This document shows positions 34,448 to 41,147 of a stretch of DNA of 64,000 nt, one piece after another. Every line of letters begins with the position of its first letter. The first letter of the stretch is position 1. The stretch spans positions 4,712,001-4,776,000 of the forward strand of contig NZ_CP053435.1 in NCBI RefSeq assembly GCF_013127955.1, given 5' to 3'. Below the pieces are notes generated by a model. That model was not told the DNA's origin. It was given only the letters and a program-made list of their open reading frames with translations, and did not search any database. A program made the translations under genes and the position numbers. Source of the stretch: Spirosoma taeanense. GTDB lineage: Bacteria; Bacteroidota; Bacteroidia; Cytophagales; Spirosomataceae.

Positions 34448-34798
34448 TTACCGCTTGTGTAACTGGCCGGCCATTGAACGTAGAGCCGACGCCAGACCTT
34501 CGAGCCGGTAGGCAATATCACCTTCCGACCCCATCCGCGTACTGAACTCAACGGTTTGCGTAGCCAGCGTTTCCAACAGGCTGCTCAGCTCACCGGAGTT
34601 GATTTGGTCGCTGCGCAACTGGGTTTTCACCCGTTCGAGCGTATCAGCAATCTCGACCGTGTTATCGCTTTGCCGCAGTTCTTCCAGCCACTGGTCAATA
34701 ATTCCCGTGCCGTTCTGGGGCGTAGCATTGATCAGATCGGCCTCCAGAACACCCATCGTTGAGTCGAGCAGATCGGTTGATTCTTCGTGATTGAGCAT
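34448..34798 (-). CDS. Array paralogue A (last in the array)
   Basis: This 116-residue protein has the core motif GTGIIDQWLEEL (about 31-42) and the C-terminal helix LEGLASALRSMAGQL. The central segment DTLERVKTQLRSDQ lacks the Pro of the P-D turn, which is replaced by NSGEL. It is the 3'-most gene of the five-gene unit E-D-C-B-A and lies 47 bases after B. Downstream is the convergent FG-GAP gene. Confidence 0.75.
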   Translation of the reverse strand: MLNHEESTDLLDSTMGVLEADLINATPQNGTGIIDQWLEELRQSDNTVEIADTLERVKTQLRSDQINSGELSSLLETLATQTVEFSTRMGSEGDIAYRLEGLASALRSMAGQLHKR

Positions 34799-34845
34799 GG
34801 TCGTAAAGGATTGAGTAAAATCAGGAAACCATTAGTGGCCGTCCA

Positions 34846-35196
34846 TCAGAACTGACTGGCGAAGTTACGTAAGGCAGTGGCCAGTTGCCGAAGCTGACGG
34901 GCGTCGGCCTCTTCAACGACGGGTTCGTGCGAAATAGCCGACGTATGACTGGCCATATTCAGCAGCAGCAGCCGGATTTTATCCCCGTCCAGATCCCCCG
35001 ATTTCAGGAGGTCCCGCAGCATTTCCAGTTCTGCTACAATCCGTTCGGCACCGACGTCGCCCCGTAAGGGGTTCAGCCAGCCTTCGATCAGCAATATGCC
35101 CCGCTCAGGAGTGAGCATGGTGGTATTCCCATCCCCGAACGCCCCCAGCGTGTCGGTCAGCATCCGGTGTTCTAGTGTGTTTTCTGCTCCTTGCAT
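34846..35196 (-). CDS. Array paralogue B
   Basis: This 116-residue protein has TPERGILLIEGWLNPL as its core motif and LRQLATALRNFASQF at the C-terminus. It has a longer linker before the last helix (SHEPVVEEADAR). Spacing is 65 bases from C upstream and 47 bases to A downstream, consistent with an operon. Confidence 0.75.
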   Translation of the reverse strand: MQGAENTLEHRMLTDTLGAFGDGNTTMLTPERGILLIEGWLNPLRGDVGAERIVAELEMLRDLLKSGDLDGDKIRLLLLNMASHTSAISHEPVVEEADARQLRQLATALRNFASQF

Positions 35197-35261
35197 AGTA
35201 TCGTGAATGAAATAGGTCTAAAAAACAGTCGGGCAATGGGCTGTAACCGCTACAAAACAGG

Positions 35262-35606
35262 TTATAATTTACGGCCGAGATTCCGTAGAAACGCTGCCAG
35301 ACTTTCCAGATTACCCGTCCAGTTCCCTTCAGCGCCCGAAGCTTCGGCGGCCTGCTGTGCCTGACCGGCCAGTCGCTCTATCACCTGCCGAACATGTTCA
35401 TTGTTAGGTTGCGAAGCCTGCAATTCGGCCCGCAACTCGTTGAACGAACCTTCGAGCTGACTCAGTTTTGGGTTACCCTGTAACGCCTGCAGCCAGCCGT
35501 CGATGAGCATGACGCCCTGAGCCGGCGAAAGTCCGGCCTGATCAGCGTCCCGGAAGGTTACCAGCGTATCCTCGAGCATTCGCTCTTCGAGTATGTTCGA
35601 TCCCAT
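35262..35606 (-). CDS. Array paralogue C
   Basis: This 114-residue protein has the core motif SPAQGVMLIDGWLQAL and the last helix LESLAAFLRNLGRKL. A second Trp is at GNWTGN. The ATG at 35606 aligns with the other members; the frame stays open upstream to 35684 but only through the intergenic hairpin. Confidence 0.75.
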   Translation of the reverse strand: MGSNILEERMLEDTLVTFRDADQAGLSPAQGVMLIDGWLQALQGNPKLSQLEGSFNELRAELQASQPNNEHVRQVIERLAGQAQQAAEASGAEGNWTGNLESLAAFLRNLGRKL

Positions 35607-35627
35607 AATTTTCAGAGTACAACCTAA

Positions 35628-35661
35628 CCAGTCCGCCGACTTTCGCGAGTCGGCGGACTGG
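35628..35661 (-). other. 14-bp perfect hairpin between array genes D and C
   Basis: Arms 35628-35641 and 35648-35661 are fully complementary with a 6-base loop. No T tract follows on the minus strand, so it may be an RNA-processing or stabilising hairpin or a weak terminator that sets different levels of D and C. Confidence 0.6.
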
Positions 35662-35667
35662 AAATTA

Positions 35668-36006
35668 TTAAAGTTGGGCGGCAAACAACCGCAGCGACGT
35701 TGCTACATTTTCGAGCTTGCCAGCGGTTTGCTCCTGAATATTCGTTCCCTGTGCAATCTGCGACGTATGGTCAGCCAGCGTAAGCAACAGGTCACGAATC
35801 CGGTCCGGGTCCGGGTTAGCGAATTGTAATTGTCCGCGTAACTCTTTCAACCGACCTTCAACGATTTCGGTGCTGGTATTACCTTCAATGACTTTCAGCC
35901 AGCCATTGATGAGGGTTACGCCATCGGCGGGTGAAGCCGACGTTACGTCGCCCAGGCCGCCGGTTGTCTGCTCAAACAGACGTTGATCTAATGCGTGTGA
36001 TGCCAT
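35668..36006 (-). CDS. Array paralogue D
   Basis: This 112-residue protein has the core motif SPADGVTLINGWLKVI, the turn NPDPDRIRDLLLTLADHT and the last helix LENVATSLRLFAAQL. It is one of the closest members to the family pattern. It lies 60 bases downstream of E. Confidence 0.78.
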   Translation of the reverse strand: MASHALDQRLFEQTTGGLGDVTSASPADGVTLINGWLKVIEGNTSTEIVEGRLKELRGQLQFANPDPDRIRDLLLTLADHTSQIAQGTNIQEQTAGKLENVATSLRLFAAQL

Positions 36007-36066
36007 GGTTTGTCAAATTCAACGAGTCTTACATTGCCGGGTACTTCGGCCCCAAATCGTACCGCT

Positions 36067-36429
36067 TTACGATACGGTTGAAAATTGACCCGCGAAGTTG
36101 CGCAGGGCGGTTGCGAGCGTTGTCAGCCGCGAAGGCACGTCTCCTTCGGTTTTGGTTGCCATCTGCTCAGTTTGATCGGCCAACTGGTTCAGCAGGTTCT
36201 GCAGCCGGGTAGGATTCGGCGCACCGGTTTGAAGCTCTTCGTGTAGCGCCCGCAGCGGCTCCATGACGTCGCCGGCGGTATGGTTATTTTTAATGGATGA
36301 AAACCAGTCAGTAATCAGCGACATGCCTTCCTGGGGCGAAGCTGCCTGACCCTGATCGAAAGCCCGGATGGTATCGTCAATCAGCGTAGTTGCCGATGAG
36401 CCGTTCGTTTGAGAATGTTGATTAGCCAT
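36067..36429 (-). CDS. Array paralogue E (first of the second transcription unit)
   Basis: This 120-residue protein has the core motif SPQEGMSLITDWFSSI, the turn APNPTRLQNLLNQLADQT and the last helix LTTLATALRNFAGQF. A Gln/Ser/Thr-rich start (MANQHSQTNGSSATT) precedes the first helix. A strong terminator lies between this gene and F upstream, so E should have its own promoter in the 153-base gap. Confidence 0.78.
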   Translation of the reverse strand: MANQHSQTNGSSATTLIDDTIRAFDQGQAASPQEGMSLITDWFSSIKNNHTAGDVMEPLRALHEELQTGAPNPTRLQNLLNQLADQTEQMATKTEGDVPSRLTTLATALRNFAGQFSTVS

Positions 36430-36507
36430 AATTCGTTGAGTACCGCCCAAGCGGTTTTGTTATGTCAGAATAAAACCAGTCTGCTACCGGTTTGTTTGCC
36501 GGTCCGT

Positions 36508-36573
36508 AAAAGAGTGGCTGCATGAACGAGCCTGCCCGGGTCAGGGCCGTCTACTGTTCACGCAGCCACTCTT
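36508..36573 (-). terminator. Terminator inside the array, between F and E
   Basis: A 12-bp perfect stem (36510-36521 with 36562-36573) is extended by 5 bp after one mismatch (36523-36527 with 36556-36560) and is followed by T4 on the minus strand. It starts 9 bases past the stop of F and divides the array into units I-H-G-F and E-D-C-B-A. Confidence 0.8.
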
Positions 36574-36582
36574 CCTGTTCAA

Positions 36583-37374
36583 TTAATACTGGGATCGCCC
36601 TCCCGATGAGCCGCTGCCCGAATCGGCCGTACCGCCCGAAACTCCGGAGCGCTGCGTACCGGAATTGGCGCTGTAATCGTCCCCGTTGGAGCCGGTACCG
36701 TAGCCCGAACCATAGGGACCACCATCCTGCGGCCGGCCACTGTCGCCCGATGAAGCCCCGTAGGCGCTGCCGCTCTCCGATTCTCCCTCCTCTTCGCCCA
36801 TCCCCGACGAACTGCCCGTGGTTGCGCTCATGCCGCCATCGCTGCCGGTGGTATCATCCATACCCATAGCGGAGTCGTTGGTGCTGACCGTACCGCCCGT
36901 GCTGCGGTTCGACAGGTCGTCGTCATGATTGGTGCCGAACGCCGACGCGCCGGTGCCGCTAGTCGTCGATTCTCCGCCAACGGTGCTGGTCATGGGTGCC
37001 TGCCCGCCCGTCCTGGCCGGACCGGCAGAACCGCTCATCTGATCGGCAAAGCCCTGAAGCGCTTCTACCAGCGCCTTCAGCCGGGTTTGCACATCCGTTT
37101 CGGCTGAATCAGCGGCCGATTCTACCTGATCAATCAGGTCGCGCAGTAGCTCCGATATATGGTCACCATCGGGGTTGCCGCTCTGGAGTTCAGCTTTTAG
37201 ATCGCTCAGGCCGCTGGCGACCGTATCGGTACTGTTCTGGTCGCTGTTGCGCAAAGCGCTGATCCAGCTGTCAATGAGCGAAATACCATCCATCGGCGAA
37301 ATGCTCGTTGCATCGCCATTAAAGGCGTTGATGGTGGTCGTAATCAGGTTCGAAGCGTGTTGGTCAAGTGCCAT
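36583..37374 (-). CDS. Array paralogue F with long Ser/Gly/Asp-rich tail
   Basis: This 263-residue protein is an array domain in residues 1-115 (SPMDGISLIDSWISAL, NPDGDHISELLRDLIDQ, LKALVEALQGFADQM). A low-complexity tail of about 145 residues follows, made of Gly, Ser, Thr, Asp and Asn with acidic clusters (GMGEEEGESESGSAYG), ending SSGGRSQY. The tail is predicted disordered and unique in the array. It may tether, space or localise the helical domain. It is the last gene before the internal terminator. Confidence 0.78.
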   Translation of the reverse strand: MALDQHASNLITTTINAFNGDATSISPMDGISLIDSWISALRNSDQNSTDTVASGLSDLKAELQSGNPDGDHISELLRDLIDQVESAADSAETDVQTRLKALVEALQGFADQMSGSAGPARTGGQAPMTSTVGGESTTSGTGASAFGTNHDDDLSNRSTGGTVSTNDSAMGMDDTTGSDGGMSATTGSSSGMGEEEGESESGSAYGASSGDSGRPQDGGPYGSGYGTGSNGDDYSANSGTQRSGVSGGTADSGSGSSGGRSQY

Positions 37375-37452
37375 AGAATAATCGCGGTTAACTGGGAAAG
37401 CAGGCCCGATTGCGTTCTTCGTCCGAAGCCCTGCTTTACCGGACTGATTGGT

Positions 37453-37830
37453 TTATTGATTAATGGAACCGGTTACCTGCCGGTGCAGATTTTCGAGCGT
37501 AGCAATCAGCTGCGCGAGTTCGACCTGTTCGGCGCTGGCTTCGGCCGAGGCCGCTACTTTCTGCGTCTGGTCGATCAGATCCTGCAGCAGCGTCGCAATG
37601 CGCTGATTGTCGGGTCTGTTATGCCGCTGTAAGGTGTCGAGTTCGGCCCGCAGACTTTCAAGCGTATCGGCAATATCGTCGGTCACTTCATCACCGGTCT
37701 CGTCGAGCCGGTTGAGCCACTGGTCAATCAGCGACAGCCCGTCGGTAGCCGTTGTATCGTCAATGGCACCTTCAAACGTGTTCACCGTCTGCTCGATGAG
37801 CGAAATCTGGTTTTGGTCTTTCGAGATCAT
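37453..37830 (-). CDS. Array paralogue G
   Basis: This 125-residue protein has the core motif TATDGLSLIDQWLNRL, with Ala in place of the usual Pro. A longer central segment follows (GDEVTDDIADTLESLRAELDT). The C-terminal helix LIATLENLHRQVTGS is the most diverged of the nine. It starts 11 bases after the stop of H, the tightest spacing in the array. Confidence 0.72.
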   Translation of the reverse strand: MISKDQNQISLIEQTVNTFEGAIDDTTATDGLSLIDQWLNRLDETGDEVTDDIADTLESLRAELDTLQRHNRPDNQRIATLLQDLIDQTQKVAASAEASAEQVELAQLIATLENLHRQVTGSINQ

Positions 37831-37841
37831 CGGAATTAGGT

Positions 37842-38210
37842 TTATTGATTACCTGATTGAACAGAGCCAGCTCCATATAGACCCCGCGCAAAATCGTTCA
37901 GGGCCGTGGACAGGTTCTGCAGTTGCTGTTTATAGGCTCCATCGGCAGCATTATTACCCAGGTCAATGGTTGCCCCGGCGAGATCCCGCATAACGCGCTC
38001 CACCGTTCGCATATCGTTGTTGTTGAGTGCATCGCGAAGCTTCTCGAGCGGCTCCGCCACCCATTGCGTGCTTACGTCCGAGCGCACCACGCCAATCCAG
38101 TCCTGAATCAGATTGACGCCTTCATCGGGCGACGTTGCGGGTGCGCCACCACTCAGCATCTGTAGCGTATTGTCCAGGATCGAGTCTATTTTCTGATCGT
38201 GCTGTGCCAT
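37842..38210 (-). CDS. Array paralogue H
   Basis: This 122-residue protein has the core motif SPDEGVNLIQDWIGVV, a second Trp in STQWVAEPLEKL, and the last helix LQNLSTALNDFARGL followed by a short Gly/Ser tail. It is placed between I (67 bases upstream) and G (11 bases downstream). Confidence 0.75.
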   Translation of the reverse strand: MAQHDQKIDSILDNTLQMLSGGAPATSPDEGVNLIQDWIGVVRSDVSTQWVAEPLEKLRDALNNNDMRTVERVMRDLAGATIDLGNNAADGAYKQQLQNLSTALNDFARGLYGAGSVQSGNQ

Positions 38211-38277
38211 GTGTGTATTGTTGTTCGGGGTTTTGTTGACTAATACAGAGCAGACGCGTGGCGCTGACGCCCGGGGC

Positions 38278-38613
38278 TCAAAGCGCGCCCAGATCCTGTG
38301 CGAACGAGCGCAGTAAATCGGCCAGTTGCTTCAATGAATTGGTGTAATGACCTTCGGCTGAGCGCGACAGGTGTTCGGTCTGCTGAGCCACCTGATTGAG
38401 CAGGTTGCGGACGCGGTCGGCATCAGGCTGCATATTACTCAGTTCATCGTAGAGCGCCTGCAGGCCTCGTGCGGCTGGTTCGGCACCGTCCGTATGATTG
38501 AGAACTGAGATCCAGTCTTTAATTAAATCGGCGCCGGTCGCGGGTTGCAGATCCCGTTGCTGCAGGGTCTGCAACGTCCCTTCGAGCATCGCCGACGGAT
38601 GAGCGTGTGCCAT
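38278..38613 (-). CDS. Array paralogue I (first in the array)
   Basis: This 111-residue protein is the shortest member. It has the core motif PATGADLIKDWISVL, the turn QPDADRVRNLLNQVAQQT and the last helix LKQLADLLRSFAQDL. As the first gene of the array it is divergent from arfB, with 103 bases between the starts, which should contain the array promoter. Confidence 0.75.
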   Translation of the reverse strand: MAHAHPSAMLEGTLQTLQQRDLQPATGADLIKDWISVLNHTDGAEPAARGLQALYDELSNMQPDADRVRNLLNQVAQQTEHLSRSAEGHYTNSLKQLADLLRSFAQDLGAL

Positions 38614-38627
38614 AACGTTGAATCAAT

Positions 38628-38635
38628 TAGTTTTG
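38628..38635 (+). promoter_or_regulatory. TAnnTTTG-type -7 box in the divergent arfB/array region
   Basis: The plus strand reads TAGTTTTG, matching the Bacteroidota -7 consensus, 81 bases upstream of the arfB ATG. No convincing -33 element is seen. On the minus strand the best look-alike has one base too many between TA and TTTG. Confidence 0.3.
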
Positions 38636-38716
38636 ATTTAAAGAACCGCTCTCCGTATGGATTGTTCTTTGGAGTGCCTGTTTTCACACAAAACCTATTG
38701 ACTGAATCGAATTCGA

Positions 38717-39118
38717 ATGGACGCGACTCGTTTACTACCCGACGTGCAGTATCAGTTTGCCCGCAGCGGGGGGGCCGGTGGTCAGAATGTCAACAAAGTA
38801 GCCACGAAGGCGGAGTTACGGTTCAACGTTCGCCAGTCGCCCCTGCTGACCGATGCGGAGCGGGCTGTCCTGGAAGATAAGCTGGCTACTAAACTAACGA
38901 CCGAGGGTGAGCTGGTGCTGACCCACCAGACCGAACGGACACAGCTGGCCAATAAAGAGAAGGTAACGCAGAAGTTTTATCGGCTCATTGAAAAGGCTTT
39001 TGAAAAGCCAAAGCCCCGGAAAGCCACAAAACCCTCGAAGGCATCGGTAGCGGAGCGTATCGCCGGGAAAAAGCGAAAAGGAGAGGTAAAGGAAGGACGC
39101 CGAAAAGTGGATTACTAA
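38717..39118 (+). CDS. arfB: Peptidyl-tRNA hydrolase ArfB
   Basis: The 133-residue protein has the class-I release-factor catalytic GGQ motif (residues 21-23, within SGGAGGQNVNK). It ends in a Lys/Arg-rich tail (KPKPRKATKPSKAS to KRKGEVKEGRRKV), which in ArfB/YaeJ inserts into the mRNA channel of stalled ribosomes. It hydrolyses peptidyl-tRNA to rescue ribosomes lacking a stop codon. Length matches the family (about 135-140). It is divergent from the array and convergent with the DUF1080 gene. Confidence 0.93.
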   Translation: MDATRLLPDVQYQFARSGGAGGQNVNKVATKAELRFNVRQSPLLTDAERAVLEDKLATKLTTEGELVLTHQTERTQLANKEKVTQKFYRLIEKAFEKPKPRKATKPSKASVAERIAGKKRKGEVKEGRRKVDY

Positions 39119-39127
39119 GCCCGGTAA

Positions 39128-39163
39128 ACCAAATCGGCCCCGATGTGTCGGGGCCGATTTGGT
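39128..39163. terminator. Hairpin terminator between arfB and the DUF1080 gene
   Basis: A 16-bp perfect stem (39128-39143 with 39148-39163) with a TGTG loop lies between two convergent stops. The outer stem is A/T-rich on each side (ACCAAAT/ATTTGGT), but T tracts outside it are weak, so efficiency is uncertain. Confidence 0.7.
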
Positions 39164-39175
39164 AAGAATTCAATT

Positions 39176-39868
39176 TTACAGCTCGCGGATCTGGATGTTG
39201 CGGTACCAGACGCGCTCTTTAGGGCTGTGATTTTGCAGAGCGATTTTGCCTTTAGCATGTGGCGTAGCGTAAGGCCAGCTGGCAAATTTGCTTTTGGCGA
39301 CCATTTCTTTCCACTGGTCGGTTCCGTACTCATACTCAACGACTTTCTTACCGTTGAGGTAGTGTTCAACGTGATTATTGTTCACCACAATCCGGCCTTT
39401 GTTCCATTCGCCCGCTGGCTTTGCGGCATTCATATCAGAGGGCGGCTGAACGTCGTAATTGGCCCCCGTCAGCTGGCTGTCTTTGAGTTTATACGGCTTG
39501 CCTTCGCCATCCAGATACCCTTTGTCGTCGATAACCTGATACTCCGGTCCCGACATGTAGGTTGATTTGATATCCGGGCTGTCGATTACTTTATACACAA
39601 CCCCGCTGTTGCTGCCCTTCGGAATTTTGAAATCGAACTCCAGTTCAAAGTTTTCGTATTCCTTATCCGTTACGAGGTCGCCCCCCGTACCATCGGGTGT
39701 CATGGTTCCGTCCTCAACAGACCAGCCAACGACCCCGTCTTTATGGTAGCTGTGCCAGCCTTTAATGGCCTTTCCGTCGAACAGCGACGTCCATTTAGGT
39801 TTCTTGATGGGGGGCGCGGCAAACACCATTGTGCTGAGTAGCAAGCAGGGAAGAAGGAATTTTTTCAT
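39176..39868 (-). CDS. DUF1080 (3-keto-disaccharide hydrolase-like) exported protein
   Basis: The 230-residue protein has a signal peptide (MKKFLLPCLLLSTMVFA). The DUF1080 lectin-like jelly roll follows: WTSLFDGKAIKGWH (about 27-40), FELEFDFKIPKGSNSGVVYK and HYLNGKKVVEYEYG. DUF1080 proteins include 3-keto-glycoside hydrolases acting on oxidised sugars and many of unknown substrate. It is probably periplasmic. Confidence 0.88.
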   Translation of the reverse strand: MKKFLLPCLLLSTMVFAAPPIKKPKWTSLFDGKAIKGWHSYHKDGVVGWSVEDGTMTPDGTGGDLVTDKEYENFELEFDFKIPKGSNSGVVYKVIDSPDIKSTYMSGPEYQVIDDKGYLDGEGKPYKLKDSQLTGANYDVQPPSDMNAAKPAGEWNKGRIVVNNNHVEHYLNGKKVVEYEYGTDQWKEMVAKSKFASWPYATPHAKGKIALQNHSPKERVWYRNIQIREL

Positions 39869-39901
39869 GAGCTTCCGGAATGTTTTACGGGTTAAAGGTA
39901 T

Positions 39902-39949
39902 AAAAAATCCCTTAGCCTATGATTTTCTAAATCGCTGGCTAAGGGATTT
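39902..39949 (-). terminator. Intrinsic terminator after the 359-residue disordered protein gene
   Basis: A 13-bp perfect stem (39905-39917 with 39937-39949) around a 19-base loop ends in T6 on the minus strand. It lies 31 bases past the stop at 39981. Confidence 0.85.
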
Positions 39950-39980
39950 CGGATTGGAAACTATGCGCTCATCTGCGCAC

Positions 39981-41060
39981 CTAGGTCGCCATTTCACGGG
40001 CGGCTTCCGGATCGTTGTATTTCCGGTCCAGACCTTCGGTTGACTTCTGATCAGAGCGGTCGTTACCCTGAATCATGTCCTGAGCCGTCACGCTGCTTTC
40101 GTCCATCATTTCGCGGGGCAGCTGCTGGGCTTCCTGACCTTCTTCAGGCCGCTCACCCGGCTGATACTCGTCTGCATCTTTTGCGTTTACGTCGTACGGG
40201 CGCGCCGAATCACCGGTATCCGGCTTAACTTCCATTCCCTGATCGTCGGGTGCAGCGGCTAAACCCTGATACTGGTTCCCAGGCACAGCCGCGCCCGGTA
40301 TCAGGTCGTCGGCCGACGAGGGGGGCATCGGTGGCCCCGCCGTAAACGTAACAAAATTTAAAGCGCTTTCACCAGCCTGCCGGACTGAGCGGGCGTTAAT
40401 CTCATGCGAACGATCGGGCTGATCGGGCTCCTGGATTTCGGGCTGCTTCGGCTGTGGCGTACCCGGCAGGTCGGGTATCTCCGGTCCCGGATCGGGATTG
40501 TAGGGCGGTGTTTCGGGGATACCCGGCACAGGCTGTGTCGGATCGCCGGGCGTACCCGGCGTTGGCGGAATCATGTCGCCCGAAGGATAGACGACAGATG
40601 GCACATAACTGCCATTCGCCACCTGCCACAACCCGAACGTGGTCGTTGGCGTAGCATCATTACGCTGTTCGGTGCGACCATTCGGTTCGTCTTCGGAAGG
40701 CAGACCTGTATTGACCGTTGCGCCCGCATCGGGATTACCCGTAATATCGCCCACGGCAATCGGATCGTCGGGCATCACGCTTGGGTCGAACATCGTACCC
40801 GCCCGCAGAGCGGCATCCGAGTTTTCGTATTTTTTCTTGTCATCACCCTGTAAGGCCCGTTCCTCGTCGCTGCCCACCCGAATGCGGGGCATGTCATCCG
40901 AAACGTCGGCGTCTGTATCTCCGATCGGGACCAGTTTGCCATCCACCAACTTTACCATGTTGGTTTCGGCTTGATCGGCACTGAACATGGTTTCAGCGTG
41001 TTCGCTCGAAACGTTGTCGGCCTGTCTGGCGCCATCGGAAAGATTTGCGTTGTTTTCCAT
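39981..41060 (-). CDS. Acidic, proline-rich, probably disordered protein, unknown function
   Basis: The 359-residue protein has no signal peptide, transmembrane helix or cysteine. It is rich in Asp, Glu, Pro, Gly and Gln. A central Pro-rich stretch (about 160-220) repeats PGTPGDP, PVPGIPETPP, PDPGPEIPDLPGTPQPKQP. Both ends are highly charged, and the last 80 residues read like a chain of short acidic-basic segments (PGERPEEGQEAQQLPREMMD). One more ordered-looking piece is GLWQVANGSYVPSVVYPSG (about 143-161). I do not recognise it. It has its own terminator and sits near the paralogue array on the same strand, but a link to the array is only positional. Confidence 0.7.
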   Translation of the reverse strand: MENNANLSDGARQADNVSSEHAETMFSADQAETNMVKLVDGKLVPIGDTDADVSDDMPRIRVGSDEERALQGDDKKKYENSDAALRAGTMFDPSVMPDDPIAVGDITGNPDAGATVNTGLPSEDEPNGRTEQRNDATPTTTFGLWQVANGSYVPSVVYPSGDMIPPTPGTPGDPTQPVPGIPETPPYNPDPGPEIPDLPGTPQPKQPEIQEPDQPDRSHEINARSVRQAGESALNFVTFTAGPPMPPSSADDLIPGAAVPGNQYQGLAAAPDDQGMEVKPDTGDSARPYDVNAKDADEYQPGERPEEGQEAQQLPREMMDESSVTAQDMIQGNDRSDQKSTEGLDRKYNDPEAAREMAT

Positions 41061-41104
41061 GATCGTTGTGAATGTTTTGGTCTATGGAAAACCACCGGAG
41101 ACAG

Positions 41105-41126
41105 AAAAGGTTTGAGGCCCTCAAGC
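41105..41126 (-). terminator. Weak hairpin after the FAD/Fe-S oxidoreductase gene
   Basis: A short stem of about 8 bp with one mismatch (41109-41126) is followed by T4 on the minus strand, 22 bases past the stop at 41148. Confidence 0.4.
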
Positions 41127-41147
41127 CGCACCGATAATATCTCAGTA

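Larger units (their letters stand above)
34448..38613 (-). repeat. Tandem array of nine paralogous small helical proteins
   Basis: Nine consecutive minus-strand genes encode proteins sharing the same plan. They have an N-terminal helix (L-x-x-T-x-x-x-[FL]), then [ST]P-x-x-G-x-x-[LI]-I-x-x-W-[LIF], a central LxxL[RK]xxL helix, a P-[DN]-x-x-[RH] turn followed by a second LLxxLAxxT helix, and a C-terminal LxxLAxxLRxFA helix. G, I and W of GxxLIxxW are present in all nine. None has a cysteine, signal peptide or transmembrane helix. Pairwise similarity is low outside these motifs, so the duplications are not recent. The family is not one I recognise. Confidence 0.85.

Noticed and set aside
34448..38613. 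Reading the array as a CRISPR or DNA-level tandem repeat
   Set aside because: The similarity is at protein level only. DNA of the nine genes is diverged and there are no short regular repeats with spacers.
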